A stretch of DNA of 64,000 bases from Brachybacterium sp. FME24 (GTDB lineage: Bacteria > Actinomycetota > Actinomycetes > Actinomycetales > Dermabacteraceae). The stretch covers positions 124,001 through 188,000 of the forward strand of contig NZ_JABUXV010000010.1 in assembly GCF_014897705.1 (NCBI RefSeq). The letters are read 5' to 3'. Below the pieces are notes generated by a model, which was given only the letters and a program-made list of their open reading frames with translations, did no database searches and was not told the DNA's origin. The translations under genes and the position numbers were made by a program. Positions 34,504 to 42,066 of the stretch are shown piece by piece. Every line of letters begins with the position of its first letter. The stretch's first letter is position 1.

Positions 34504-34905
34504 TCAGTCGACGACGGCGGCGACGGCTTCGATCTCGACGAGCTGGTCGTCGTAACCGAGCACGGTGACGCCGACGAGAGTGCTCGGCGCGTCGTGCTCC
34601 CCGAAGGTATCGCGCACCACGTTCCAAGCCGTGACCAGGTCCTCCTGCCGGCTGGAGGCGACGGAGACGCGGGTACTGATGACGTCCTCGATCGCGGCAC
34701 CGGCGTCGGCCAGCGCCGTACTCATGTTCTCGAGGCACTTCTCCGCCTGCGCCGCGTAGTCGCCGGCGCCGTGGGTCGAGCCGTCCGCGTTCAGCGGGCA
34801 GGAGCCGGCCAGGAAGATCAGGCGTGCATTGGCCGGGGCGGTCGCGGCGTAGGCGTACTGGGCGACGTCGGACAGCGCGGCAGAGCGGATGAGGGTGGCG
34901 GGCAT
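34504..34905 (-). CDS. RidA/YjgF family protein lacking the catalytic Arg
   Basis: 133 residues of the Rid trimer fold, with ARLIFLAGSCPLNADGS and the C-terminal LVEIEAVAAV. Archetypal RidA needs an Arg in P-A-R-S-C-V-E to bind the carboxylate of imine substrates. Here the segment is PSTLVGV, so the Arg is absent and this belongs to one of the Rid subgroups with other roles. GAGGAG precedes the ATG at about 7 bp. It is the probable first gene of a two-gene unit with the DapA-like aldolase. Confidence 0.85.
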   Translation of the reverse strand: MPATLIRSAALSDVAQYAYAATAPANARLIFLAGSCPLNADGSTHGAGDYAAQAEKCLENMSTALADAGAAIEDVISTRVSVASSRQEDLVTAWNVVRDTFGEHDAPSTLVGVTVLGYDDQLVEIEAVAAVVD

Positions 34906-34933
34906 CGGGTTCTCCTCGGGGTGGGTGAGCGGC

Positions 34934-36370
34934 TCAGGTGGAGAGGGCGCGCAGGTAGCGGCGGGTGCAGTACTCCTGGACGAGGCGGGAGACCGGAGCG
35001 CCGAGCCGGGCGTACCAGGTGGCGGGCTTGGAGACGGCGTCGAGGTGGAAGCGCATCAGCCCGGTCGCGGTCCGCGTGATGGTGAACTCCTCGATCCCGG
35101 ACTCCGGGTGTCCGGGCAGGGTGGCGTAGGCGAAGCCGGCACGGTCCGGTTCGTCGACCACCCGGAGCACGCGGCAGGGCGCGGTGATCAGGAAGGGCCA
35201 GATGCCCAGGCGGAGCCGCACCTCGGTCCCGGCCTGGAGCGGGGCTCGCTCCGCGATGACCCGGAACCCCGCGCGACGATGCACCGTCCAGCCGAGCAGT
35301 GCGGACCGTGCCTGATCGAAGTCCGTGCCGACCACCACGGAGCTGCGGTGGATCCGGCGATGACCGGCCGGCGTGCTCTCCAGCGCGTCGAGCGGCACGG
35401 TGAGCGCCCCGGTCTCGTCGCGGACGTACCGAGACGTCGTCGCCGTCCCCGTCCGCCCTGGGCGGAGCCGGTGGATCCGGGCGGCGAGCGGAGGCGGGAA
35501 GGCAGCGATCACTGTCTCGAGCAGGCGCGTCGGCCACGCCTCGCGCAGCTTCTCGTCGGCCCAGGCGGAGTCCATCGGGTCGATCGGCGGGCAGAGCGGG
35601 CGCGGGGTCCATCCTTCCGCCCAGGGGCCGGCGCTGACCTGCACGGTCATGTCGGGCTCGCCGGTGCCGCTGCCGCTCGAGGCCCCGAAGGAACTGCGCT
35701 GGCTGTGCCCCAGAGGGGTCAGCACGACCTCGCAGGATCCGTCGACGATGGAGAGGATCGCCGTGTCGAGCTGTTCGAGCAGGTCACGGGACCCTGAGTC
35801 GCAGGCATCGCAGCCGCAGTCCGGGAGGGTCTCGACGGCTACTGCGGGCTCGCCGAGGCCGATGACGAGGCCCGGGAGCTCGGCGTCCTCGCCGCCGACG
35901 TCGGTGGTGCCGCAGCTGTCGTCAGGCGCGGTGCGGGCGAGGACGAGTGCCTGCCCGCCCGCTCGACGAGGGCGCAGCACCATGGTGCGATGCCGATCGA
36001 CGTGCGGTTCGACGACCCAGGCGACCTTCGTGCGGTCCTCGACAACGGTCTCGTCGGCCCAGCCGCGGGCGGTGAGCACGCGACTCCAGGCCCCGGCACG
36101 GGCCCACAGGATCCGGTACATGGACGGGTCCAGGCAACGGCTGTACTCCGCCTCGAGGGAGTCACGGATCTCGCCGCCGGCCTCCCGGTGAGGGTCCGTC
36201 CAGCCCGGCGTGCACGCCTCGGTCACGTCGAAGGCGGCCTCGACCTCGGCGAGCAGCGCGAGGATCTCGGCGGAGAACGGCGGGCCCTCGAACGTCGGGC
36301 CCTCCCGAGCGACGTCCCGGAAGCTCGACTGGCGGTCCTCCCACCAGGTGGGAGCGGAGGGGAAGGCCAT
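34934..36370 (-). CDS. DUF6226-like / DUF1990 fusion protein
   Basis: About 478 residues in two parts. The C-terminal ~170 residues match DUF1990 (LGWTVHRRAGFRVIAER, LGIWPFLITAPCRVLRVVDE, GFAYATLPGHPESGIEEF). The N-terminal ~260 residues resemble the DUF6226 group, including a Cys-rich DCGCDACDSGS. Neither domain has a known activity. The start is ATG 36370, supported by a TACGTT -10 box exactly 6 bp upstream on the minus strand. An upstream in-frame start at 36412 exists. Confidence 0.75.
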   Translation of the reverse strand: MAFPSAPTWWEDRQSSFRDVAREGPTFEGPPFSAEILALLAEVEAAFDVTEACTPGWTDPHREAGGEIRDSLEAEYSRCLDPSMYRILWARAGAWSRVLTARGWADETVVEDRTKVAWVVEPHVDRHRTMVLRPRRAGGQALVLARTAPDDSCGTTDVGGEDAELPGLVIGLGEPAVAVETLPDCGCDACDSGSRDLLEQLDTAILSIVDGSCEVVLTPLGHSQRSSFGASSGSGTGEPDMTVQVSAGPWAEGWTPRPLCPPIDPMDSAWADEKLREAWPTRLLETVIAAFPPPLAARIHRLRPGRTGTATTSRYVRDETGALTVPLDALESTPAGHRRIHRSSVVVGTDFDQARSALLGWTVHRRAGFRVIAERAPLQAGTEVRLRLGIWPFLITAPCRVLRVVDEPDRAGFAYATLPGHPESGIEEFTITRTATGLMRFHLDAVSKPATWYARLGAPVSRLVQEYCTRRYLRALST

Positions 36371-36376
36371 GACGAG

Positions 36377-36382
36377 AACGTA
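36377..36382 (-). promoter_or_regulatory. -10 element for leaderless transcript
   Basis: TACGTT on the minus strand ends 6 bp before ATG 36370. Confidence 0.45.
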
Positions 36383-36531
36383 CAGGCCGGCGGCGCTCCG
36401 CCTCCACCTCAATCTGGGAAGGGGCGGGCGTGGAGGTGCGGGCGCTGGAGGTCATGGGGAGAATCGGGCGCCGACGCGGGCGATGGCGAGAAGGTGCCCC
36501 GTCCCGACGCTTCAGGCGCGCTCGCGGCCTT

Positions 36532-36581
36532 CCACCCCGCGTGAGGGGGCGACATGGAGGGCGAATACCGCCCCCTCACGC
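36532..36581. repeat. Palindromic REP-like element, copy 2
   Basis: GCGTGAGGGGGCG (36539-36551) and CGCCCCCTCACGC (36569-36581) are perfect 13-bp arms around 17 bp. The sequence CCACCCCGCGTGAGGGGGCG matches the 33430 element with one change, and the bottom strand of the right arm again reads TGAGGGGGCGGTAT. It sits in a ~360-bp stretch (36371-36732) without a gene. Confidence 0.65.
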
Positions 36582-36732
36582 AGGGGCGACGCGAAACGGA
36601 ACGCGGCGGGCTCACGTCCCTTCTCGTTGCGGGCGGCAGATCACGGGTCACTGCGTACCGAGATCGCCCGCGACGCTCTTCCCGCACCGTGGCGGCCCGT
36701 CTCGAACTGCTCCCGACCTGTCGCCGGCCCCC

Positions 36733-37137
36733 TCACCAGGACTGGCCCGGTCGATAGCTGCCCACCGACCACTGGTGTCCCTCGGGGTCGAGCACCTCGA
36801 AGCGGTAGTTCCCCCAGGGGGTCGTCTCCGGGGAGCGCAGCGTCGTCGCCCCGGCGGCCGCGACGCGGGCGTAGAGGGCGTCCACGTCCTTCTCGTCATC
36901 GAGAGACAGCACGGGGGCCCGGACGGTCGAGCCGTCGACGACGGGCGATGCCAGCTGCCCCTCGGCGGCCGCCTGCACCATCACCACGGCGTCGCCGAGG
37001 CGGAGCTCCGCGTGGTCGATCGTGCCCTCCTGCGCACCGAAGCAGGCCGTGACCTCGAATCCGAAGGCGTCCACCAGCCAGCGCACGGCGGCGACCGGGT
37101 CGCGATACAGGGTGAACAGGGACAAAGTCGCAGTCAT
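36733..37137 (-). CDS. VOC family protein, PhnB-like
   Basis: 134 residues with the PhnB/glyoxalase-like pattern: LYRDPVAAVRWLVDAFGFEV at the start, HAELRLGDAVVMV in the middle and the C-terminal EVLDPEGHQWSVGSYRPGQSW. Function is probably a metal-free or divergent VOC protein; activity is unknown. ATG 37137 has GGAAGAG 5 bp upstream; an in-frame start 30 bp earlier is less likely. A single-gene unit upstream of the REP-like palindrome. Confidence 0.82.
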   Translation of the reverse strand: MTATLSLFTLYRDPVAAVRWLVDAFGFEVTACFGAQEGTIDHAELRLGDAVVMVQAAAEGQLASPVVDGSTVRAPVLSLDDEKDVDALYARVAAAGATTLRSPETTPWGNYRFEVLDPEGHQWSVGSYRPGQSW

Positions 37138-37274
37138 GGGGTCTCTTCCAGATCGGGGTGCAGTCACGGGGCAGGTCGGGGTGCAGGTCCTCGTCGGCTC
37201 CCGGCGCCCACGACGCTACGGAACCTGGAGGACAGGAGCTGTCCGCGAGCACGCCTCCCGACCGGCTCCGTTCC

Positions 37275-38369
37275 TCACGCCCGGGCTCCGGTACGGCGGC
37301 GCCGCACCCCACCGGCGAGCGCGCGCAGCACGCCGTCGGTCGTCTCCCAGTCCATGCACGTGTCGGTGACGGACTGCCCGTGCACGAGGCCCGCGGGCCC
37401 GGCGTGCACATCGAGGTTCTGCGCCCCGGCGATCAGGTTGCTCTCGAGCATGACCCCGGCGACCGCCGCGCCGTCCACCGCGACCTGGTCGGCGAGCATC
37501 GTGGCGACCTCGGCCTGGCGCCTGTGGTCCTTGCCGCTGTTGCCGTGGCTGGCGTCGATGACCAGGCGCGGGGGCAGGCCCTGCGCGGTCAGACGCTCGG
37601 CGGCCGCGCGCACCGGTCCGGGCCCCCAGTTCGGGCCGTCCGCACCGCCGCGCAGGATCACGGACGCATCCGGGTTGCCCGTGGTCGAGACCAGGCTCGC
37701 GCGGCCGTCGGCCCCGATCCCGAGGAAGGACTGCGGCGCCGAGGCCGATGCCACCGCGTCGAGCGCGACCTGGATGCCGCCGTCGGTGCCGTTCTTGAAG
37801 CCGATCGGCATCGACAGCCCGGAGGCGAGCTGGCGGTGGATCTGGGATTCGGTGGTGCGCGCGCCGATCGCGCCCCAGCTGATGAGGTCCGCGGTGTACT
37901 GCGGGCTGATCGGCTCGAGGAACTCGGTCGCGCAGGGCAGGCCGAGCGCGGTGACCTCGCGCAGGAAGGTGCGCGCGGTGCGCAGACCGGTGGCGATGTC
38001 GTGGCTGCCGTTGAGGTGCGGGTCGTTGATCAGGCCCTTCCAGCCCACGGTGGTGCGCGGCTTCTCGAAGTACGTGCGCATCACCAGCAGCAGGTCGTCG
38101 CCGAGCTCCCTCCGCGCCTCGGCGAGCAGATGGGCGTACTCGAGACCCGCGCGAGGATCATGGATCGAGCAGGGGCCGACGACCACCAGCAGGCGGTCGT
38201 CCCGGCCCGCGAGCACCTCGCGCACGGCGTCCCTGCTGCGGGCGACCAGCTCGGCCTGGCCCGGATCGAGGGGGATCTCCGCCAGGAGGTCCGCGGGGCT
38301 GGGCAGCGGCGTGATGCCCGCGATATGGCGATCGGCAGCGGTGGCGGGGGATGTATCGAGAACTGTCAT
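37275..38369 (-). CDS. DAHP synthase (3-deoxy-7-phosphoheptulonate synthase), type I
   Basis: 364 residues of the AroF/AroG/AroH family. It condenses PEP and erythrose-4-phosphate at the entry of the shikimate pathway. Hallmarks are VVVGPCSIHDPRAG, VMRTYFEKPRTTVGWKG, ATEFLEPISPQY, FKNGTDGG and IDASHGNSGKDH with metal-binding His. Aromatic feedback loops are of the usual length. The mRNA leader carries a peptide ORF with Trp-Phe-Thr-Tyr and mutually exclusive hairpins, so expression is probably attenuated by charged aromatic tRNAs. AGGACAGGA precedes the ATG. Confidence 0.95.
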   Translation of the reverse strand: MTVLDTSPATAADRHIAGITPLPSPADLLAEIPLDPGQAELVARSRDAVREVLAGRDDRLLVVVGPCSIHDPRAGLEYAHLLAEARRELGDDLLLVMRTYFEKPRTTVGWKGLINDPHLNGSHDIATGLRTARTFLREVTALGLPCATEFLEPISPQYTADLISWGAIGARTTESQIHRQLASGLSMPIGFKNGTDGGIQVALDAVASASAPQSFLGIGADGRASLVSTTGNPDASVILRGGADGPNWGPGPVRAAAERLTAQGLPPRLVIDASHGNSGKDHRRQAEVATMLADQVAVDGAAVAGVMLESNLIAGAQNLDVHAGPAGLVHGQSVTDTCMDWETTDGVLRALAGGVRRRRTGARA

Positions 38370-38401
38370 GGGTCCTGTCCTGAGATCAGGGCGGACCCAC
38401 T

Positions 38402-38457
38402 GCAGAGCCCGCCGGAAACGGCAAAGGGCAGAGCATGTGCTCTGCCCGTCGGCTCTG
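38402..38457 (-). promoter_or_regulatory. Attenuator structures before DAHP synthase
   Basis: On the minus strand GGGCAGAGC and GCTCTGCCC (38426-38447) form a perfect 9-bp hairpin with a 4-nt loop followed by TTT. The upstream CAGAGCC (38451-38457) and downstream GGCTCTG/GCTCTGC (38402-38409) can pair with each other or with the inner arm instead. These mutually exclusive pairings, 15 nt after the leader-peptide stop, are what a ribosome-controlled attenuator needs. Confidence 0.65.
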
Positions 38458-38471
38458 AAGGGATGGTGACG

Positions 38472-38531
38472 CTATGCCAGCGGCGGCCCCTCCAGGGCCG
38501 ACTGCGCATAGGTAAACCATCGGTTCGTCAT
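38472..38531 (-). CDS. Aromatic leader peptide of DAHP synthase
   Basis: A 19-residue ORF with sequence MTNRWFTYAQSALEGPPLA. Trp-5, Phe-6 and Tyr-8 represent all three aromatic end products of the pathway within four codons. It starts exactly at the predicted +1 of a TACAGT promoter, so it is translated leaderlessly, and stops 15 nt before the first attenuator arm. Ribosome stalling at these codons under amino-acid shortage would favour the antiterminator. A comparable leader-peptide attenuation of a DAHP synthase gene is known in corynebacteria. Confidence 0.75.
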   Translation of the reverse strand: MTNRWFTYAQSALEGPPLA

Positions 38532-38537
38532 GGAGGG

Positions 38538-38559
38538 ACTGTACCTCGAACCTCGCGAC
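38538..38559 (-). promoter_or_regulatory. Promoter of DAHP synthase leader
   Basis: On the minus strand TACAGT (38538-38543) ends 6 bp before ATG 38531 of the leader peptide. A TTCGAT -35-like hexamer lies about 16 bp upstream of it. Confidence 0.55.
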
Positions 38560-38714
38560 ATCGAACATCGGGCGGCCAGGACGACGGGAGCAGGGGTGAT
38601 CCGTCGACTCTCCAGCCCTCCCCGCTCTGGGCAGAACGGGGAATCCGGCCTACGGTGGGGACAAGGTCCACCGCCGGGCCGGCGACGGGCCGCAACCTCT
38701 AGGAGGACGGCGCC

Positions 38715-40658
38715 ATGGCGCACAACGTTGCACAGAAACTGATCGCCTCCCACCTGGTCGAAGGCATTCTCGAGCCGGGCTCCGAAGTGGGCCTGAGGGT
38801 GGACCAGACCCTCACCCAGGACGCCACCGGCACGATGGTGATGCTCGAGCTCGAGGCGATGGGTCTGGACCGGATCCGCACCGAGCTGTCGGTGCAGTAC
38901 GTCGACCACAATCTGCTGCAGACCGACGAGAAGAACCCCGAGGACCATCTGTTCCTCCAGTCCGCCTCCCAGCGGTTCGGACTGTGGTTCTCCCAAGCCG
39001 GCAACGGGGTCTCCCATCCCGTGCACCAGGCACACTTCGGTCGCCCCGGCACCACCCTGATCGGCTCGGACTCCCACACCTGCGCGGCCGGCGCCCTGGG
39101 CATGCTCGCGGTCGGCGTGGGCGGCCTCGAGATCGCGATGGCCATGGCAGGCCAGCCCCTGTACGTCACGCTGCCGGAGATCTGGGGCGTGGAGCTGACC
39201 GGCACCCTGCCCGACTGGGTCTCCGCCAAGGACGTGGTGCTGGAGATGCTGCGCCGGCACGGAGTCAGCGGCGGCGTGGGCCGCATCATCGAGTACCACG
39301 GCCCTGGGCTCGCGCAGCTGACGGCGATGGATCGCCACGTGATCGCGAACATGGGCGCCGAGCTGGGCGCCACCGCGACGGTCTTCCCGGCCGACGACGT
39401 CGCCCGCGACTACTTGGAGGCCGTCGGCCGCGCAGACGCGTTCGAGCGGTGGGAGGCCGACGAGGGCGCGACCTACGACCTGACCGAGCAGATCGACCTC
39501 TCGACGCTGGAGCCGCTGATAGCCCGACCCTCCTCCCCCGGCAATGTGGTGACGGTCGCCGAGGTCGCCGGGGAAGAGGTCTCCCAGGTCGTGGTCGGCT
39601 CCTCGGCCAACCCCGGGCTGCGGGACTTCGCCGTGGTCGCCGAGATCCTCGCGGGCCATCAGAGCCACCAGGGAGTGTCGGTGGACATCAACCCCACCTC
39701 CCGCGAGGTGCTGGCGGATCTGATCACCGGCGGCTGGCTGACGACCCTGGTGGCGGCAGGTGCGCGCATCCACCAGTCCGGCTGCATGGGCTGCATCGGC
39801 ATGGGGCAGGCCCCGGCCAGCGGTCGCAACTCGCTGCGCACGATGCCCCGGAACTTCCCGGGACGTTCCGGGACGGAGGAGGACGCGGTGTGGCTGTGCT
39901 CCCCGGAGACCGCGGCGGCAGCGGCACTGACCGGCCAGATCACCGATCCGCGCACCCTCGAGGGCTCCCACGGCATCACCTATCCGCGGGCGGTCATGCC
40001 CGACCGCTACGCACACTTCCCGGACATGCTGATGCCGCCGCTGCCGGCGGAGGACGCGGCGAGCGTCGAGCTCGTGAAGGGCCCGAACATCTCCTCGCTG
40101 CCGGAGTTCACCCCGATCGAGGACCACCTGGACATCTCGGCGATCCTGGTGATGGGCGATGACGTCTCCACCGACGAGATCCTGCCCGCCGGATCCCGGG
40201 TGCTCCCCTTCCGCAGCAACATCCCCAAGATCTCCGAGTTCGCCTTCACCCGCCTCGACCCGGAGTATCCGGCGAAGGCGGCCGCCGCGACCGGCGGGCA
40301 CGTGGTGGTGGCCGGGAGGAACTACGGGCAGGGCTCCTCCCGGGAGCACGCGGTGATCGCGCCGCGCTACCTGGGATTGAAGGCGGTGATCGCGGTGAGC
40401 TTCGCGCGGATCCACTGGCAGAACCTCGCGAACTTCGGGATCCTCGCCCTCGAGTTCGACAACCCCGCCGACCTCGCTCGTATCGCCACCGGTGATCAGG
40501 TCGTGCTCGACGGAGTGCACGAAGCGCTCCGCTACGAAAGCGCCCTGACAGCGCGCATCGGCGGGCGCGAAGTGGGCCTGCACCACCGGCTCTCGGAACG
40601 ACAGGTCGAGATGATCCTGGCCGGCGGGAGGATCCCACTGGCGGCGCAGGGGGTGTGA
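38715..40658 (+). CDS. Aconitate hydratase (short, Aquifex-type)
   Basis: 647 residues, shorter than AcnA/AcnB (~900) and of the length of the compact aconitase group. It interconverts citrate and isocitrate using a 4Fe-4S cluster. Cluster cysteines lie in SDSHTCAAGALG and SGCMGCIGMGQAP. The swivelling C-terminal domain has DEILPAG and GRNYGQGSSREHA with the active-site Ser/Arg. A homoaconitase- or isopropylmalate-isomerase-like specificity is less likely because large and small domains are fused. AGGAGG precedes the ATG at 8 bp. It is divergent from the DAHP synthase leader. Confidence 0.88.
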   Translation: MAHNVAQKLIASHLVEGILEPGSEVGLRVDQTLTQDATGTMVMLELEAMGLDRIRTELSVQYVDHNLLQTDEKNPEDHLFLQSASQRFGLWFSQAGNGVSHPVHQAHFGRPGTTLIGSDSHTCAAGALGMLAVGVGGLEIAMAMAGQPLYVTLPEIWGVELTGTLPDWVSAKDVVLEMLRRHGVSGGVGRIIEYHGPGLAQLTAMDRHVIANMGAELGATATVFPADDVARDYLEAVGRADAFERWEADEGATYDLTEQIDLSTLEPLIARPSSPGNVVTVAEVAGEEVSQVVVGSSANPGLRDFAVVAEILAGHQSHQGVSVDINPTSREVLADLITGGWLTTLVAAGARIHQSGCMGCIGMGQAPASGRNSLRTMPRNFPGRSGTEEDAVWLCSPETAAAAALTGQITDPRTLEGSHGITYPRAVMPDRYAHFPDMLMPPLPAEDAASVELVKGPNISSLPEFTPIEDHLDISAILVMGDDVSTDEILPAGSRVLPFRSNIPKISEFAFTRLDPEYPAKAAAATGGHVVVAGRNYGQGSSREHAVIAPRYLGLKAVIAVSFARIHWQNLANFGILALEFDNPADLARIATGDQVVLDGVHEALRYESALTARIGGREVGLHHRLSERQVEMILAGGRIPLAAQGV

Positions 40659-40782
40659 GCAGCGGCCGACCGGCCGGTCGCGCGCGCCCCTTTACGCGAC
40701 CTGCCGTCGGCCGCACGATGGGTGCACAGGGATGCAGAGGTGCCCAGCCGCCGAGCACCGCCCCGGTCGAAGGAGACCGACC
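40659..40782. other. Intergenic with 14-bp perfect palindrome
   Basis: CGACCGGCCGGTCG (40667-40680), a loopless palindrome, lies just after the aconitase stop. It could be part of a terminator or a binding site. No U-tract follows. Confidence 0.35.
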
Positions 40783-42066
40783 ATGATCCGCAACGTCTTC
40801 GTCCTCGGACTGGACCAGCACAACGGGGAGATCCTGCGCCGTCTGCCGGGCGCCGAGAATCTCGCCTTCCACCCCGTGCTGACCCCGAAACGGCTGCAGG
40901 GGGCTCGGATCGAGTTCCCGGAGCTGCTGCACCAGGCGGAGGAGGTGCTGGTCGCCTTCGACGGAACCGTCGACGCCATCGTCAGCTTCTGGGACTTCCC
41001 GATGGTGACCATGGTGCCCATCCTGTGCGCCCGTCGGGGCCTGCCATCGGCCGATCTGACCGCGGTGCTGCGCTGCGAGCACAAGTACTGGGCGCGGCTC
41101 GTGCAGAGCGGCGCCATCGAGGAGCTGCCCGCCTTCGGGCTGCTGGACCTGGACATCCCCGAACCGGTGCTACCGGAGGGCATGCGGTACCCGGTGTGGA
41201 TCAAGCCGGTGAACGCCGCCTCGTCCGAGGGGGCGTACAGGCTGACGGACGAGGCCGATCTGCATCGCCATCTGCCGGACGTGCGGGCCGTGATCGAGCG
41301 CCTGGGCCGGCCGTTCCAGGACGTGCTGGACATGGTGGAGCTGCCCCCGGAGATCGAACGCGTCGGCGGTCGGGCCTGCCTGATCGAGGAGGCCGTCACC
41401 GGACGGCAGCTGACGCTGGAGGGATTCAGCCACGACGGCGCGGTGGTGGTCTACGGAGTCATCGACTCCTTCGACTACCCGGGCACCTCGAGCTTCCTGC
41501 GCTACCAGTACCCCTCGCAGGTCCCGTGGGAGGTCCAGGAGCATCTCAGCGAGGTCGCCCGCCGTGTCATCGCGGCCACCGGGCTCACGGAGTCCACCTT
41601 CAACATCGAGTTCTTCTGGGACGAGGACACCGGTGCCGTGCGGGTGCTGGAGGTCAATGCCCGCCACTCGCAGTCCCACGCGCTGCTGTTCGAGATGGTC
41701 GACGGCGCCCCCAATCATCAGGCGATGATCGACATCGCCTTCGGGCTCACGCCACAGCTGCCGTACCGGGCCGGCCAGCACGCCATCGCGGCCAAGTGGT
41801 TCCTGCGCCGCTTCCGCGACGGGATCGTGCGTGCGGTGCCCACCGGCGAGCAGGTCGCGCAGCTGGAACGGGACCTGCCCGGCACGCGCATCGAGATCAC
41901 CGCCCTCCCCGGAGAGCGCCTGTCGACACGGCACGCCGAGGACGGCTACAGCTACGTCCTGGCAGAGGTGTACACCGGCGGCGCGAACCAGGCCGCACTC
42001 GCGCGCGCCTCCCGCCGCTGCGTGGAGACCCTGGCTTTCGACATCGATGAGGTGGAGGACCGATGA
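40783..42066 (+). CDS. ATP-grasp domain protein, unknown ligase
   Basis: 427 residues. ATP-grasp features are the Lys-containing VWIKPVNAASSEGAYRL, a Glu strand around CLIEEAVTGRQLTLEG, and the metal-binding FNIEFFWDEDTGAVRVLEVNAR with Glu and Asn. Such enzymes join a carboxylate (as acyl phosphate) to an amine or thiol; the two substrates are unknown. A ~100-residue C-terminal extension follows the catalytic core. ATG 40783 has AAGGAG at 7 bp. Its stop overlaps the start of a CocE/NonD-type hydrolase gene (ATGA), so the two proteins are made together. Confidence 0.83.
   Translation: MIRNVFVLGLDQHNGEILRRLPGAENLAFHPVLTPKRLQGARIEFPELLHQAEEVLVAFDGTVDAIVSFWDFPMVTMVPILCARRGLPSADLTAVLRCEHKYWARLVQSGAIEELPAFGLLDLDIPEPVLPEGMRYPVWIKPVNAASSEGAYRLTDEADLHRHLPDVRAVIERLGRPFQDVLDMVELPPEIERVGGRACLIEEAVTGRQLTLEGFSHDGAVVVYGVIDSFDYPGTSSFLRYQYPSQVPWEVQEHLSEVARRVIAATGLTESTFNIEFFWDEDTGAVRVLEVNARHSQSHALLFEMVDGAPNHQAMIDIAFGLTPQLPYRAGQHAIAAKWFLRRFRDGIVRAVPTGEQVAQLERDLPGTRIEITALPGERLSTRHAEDGYSYVLAEVYTGGANQAALARASRRCVETLAFDIDEVEDR

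Noticed and set aside
38472..40586. 704-codon open frame on the minus strand opposite aconitase
   Set aside because: It is a shadow of the aconitase gene. Only its last 20 codons are real, as the DAHP synthase leader peptide, which has its own start.
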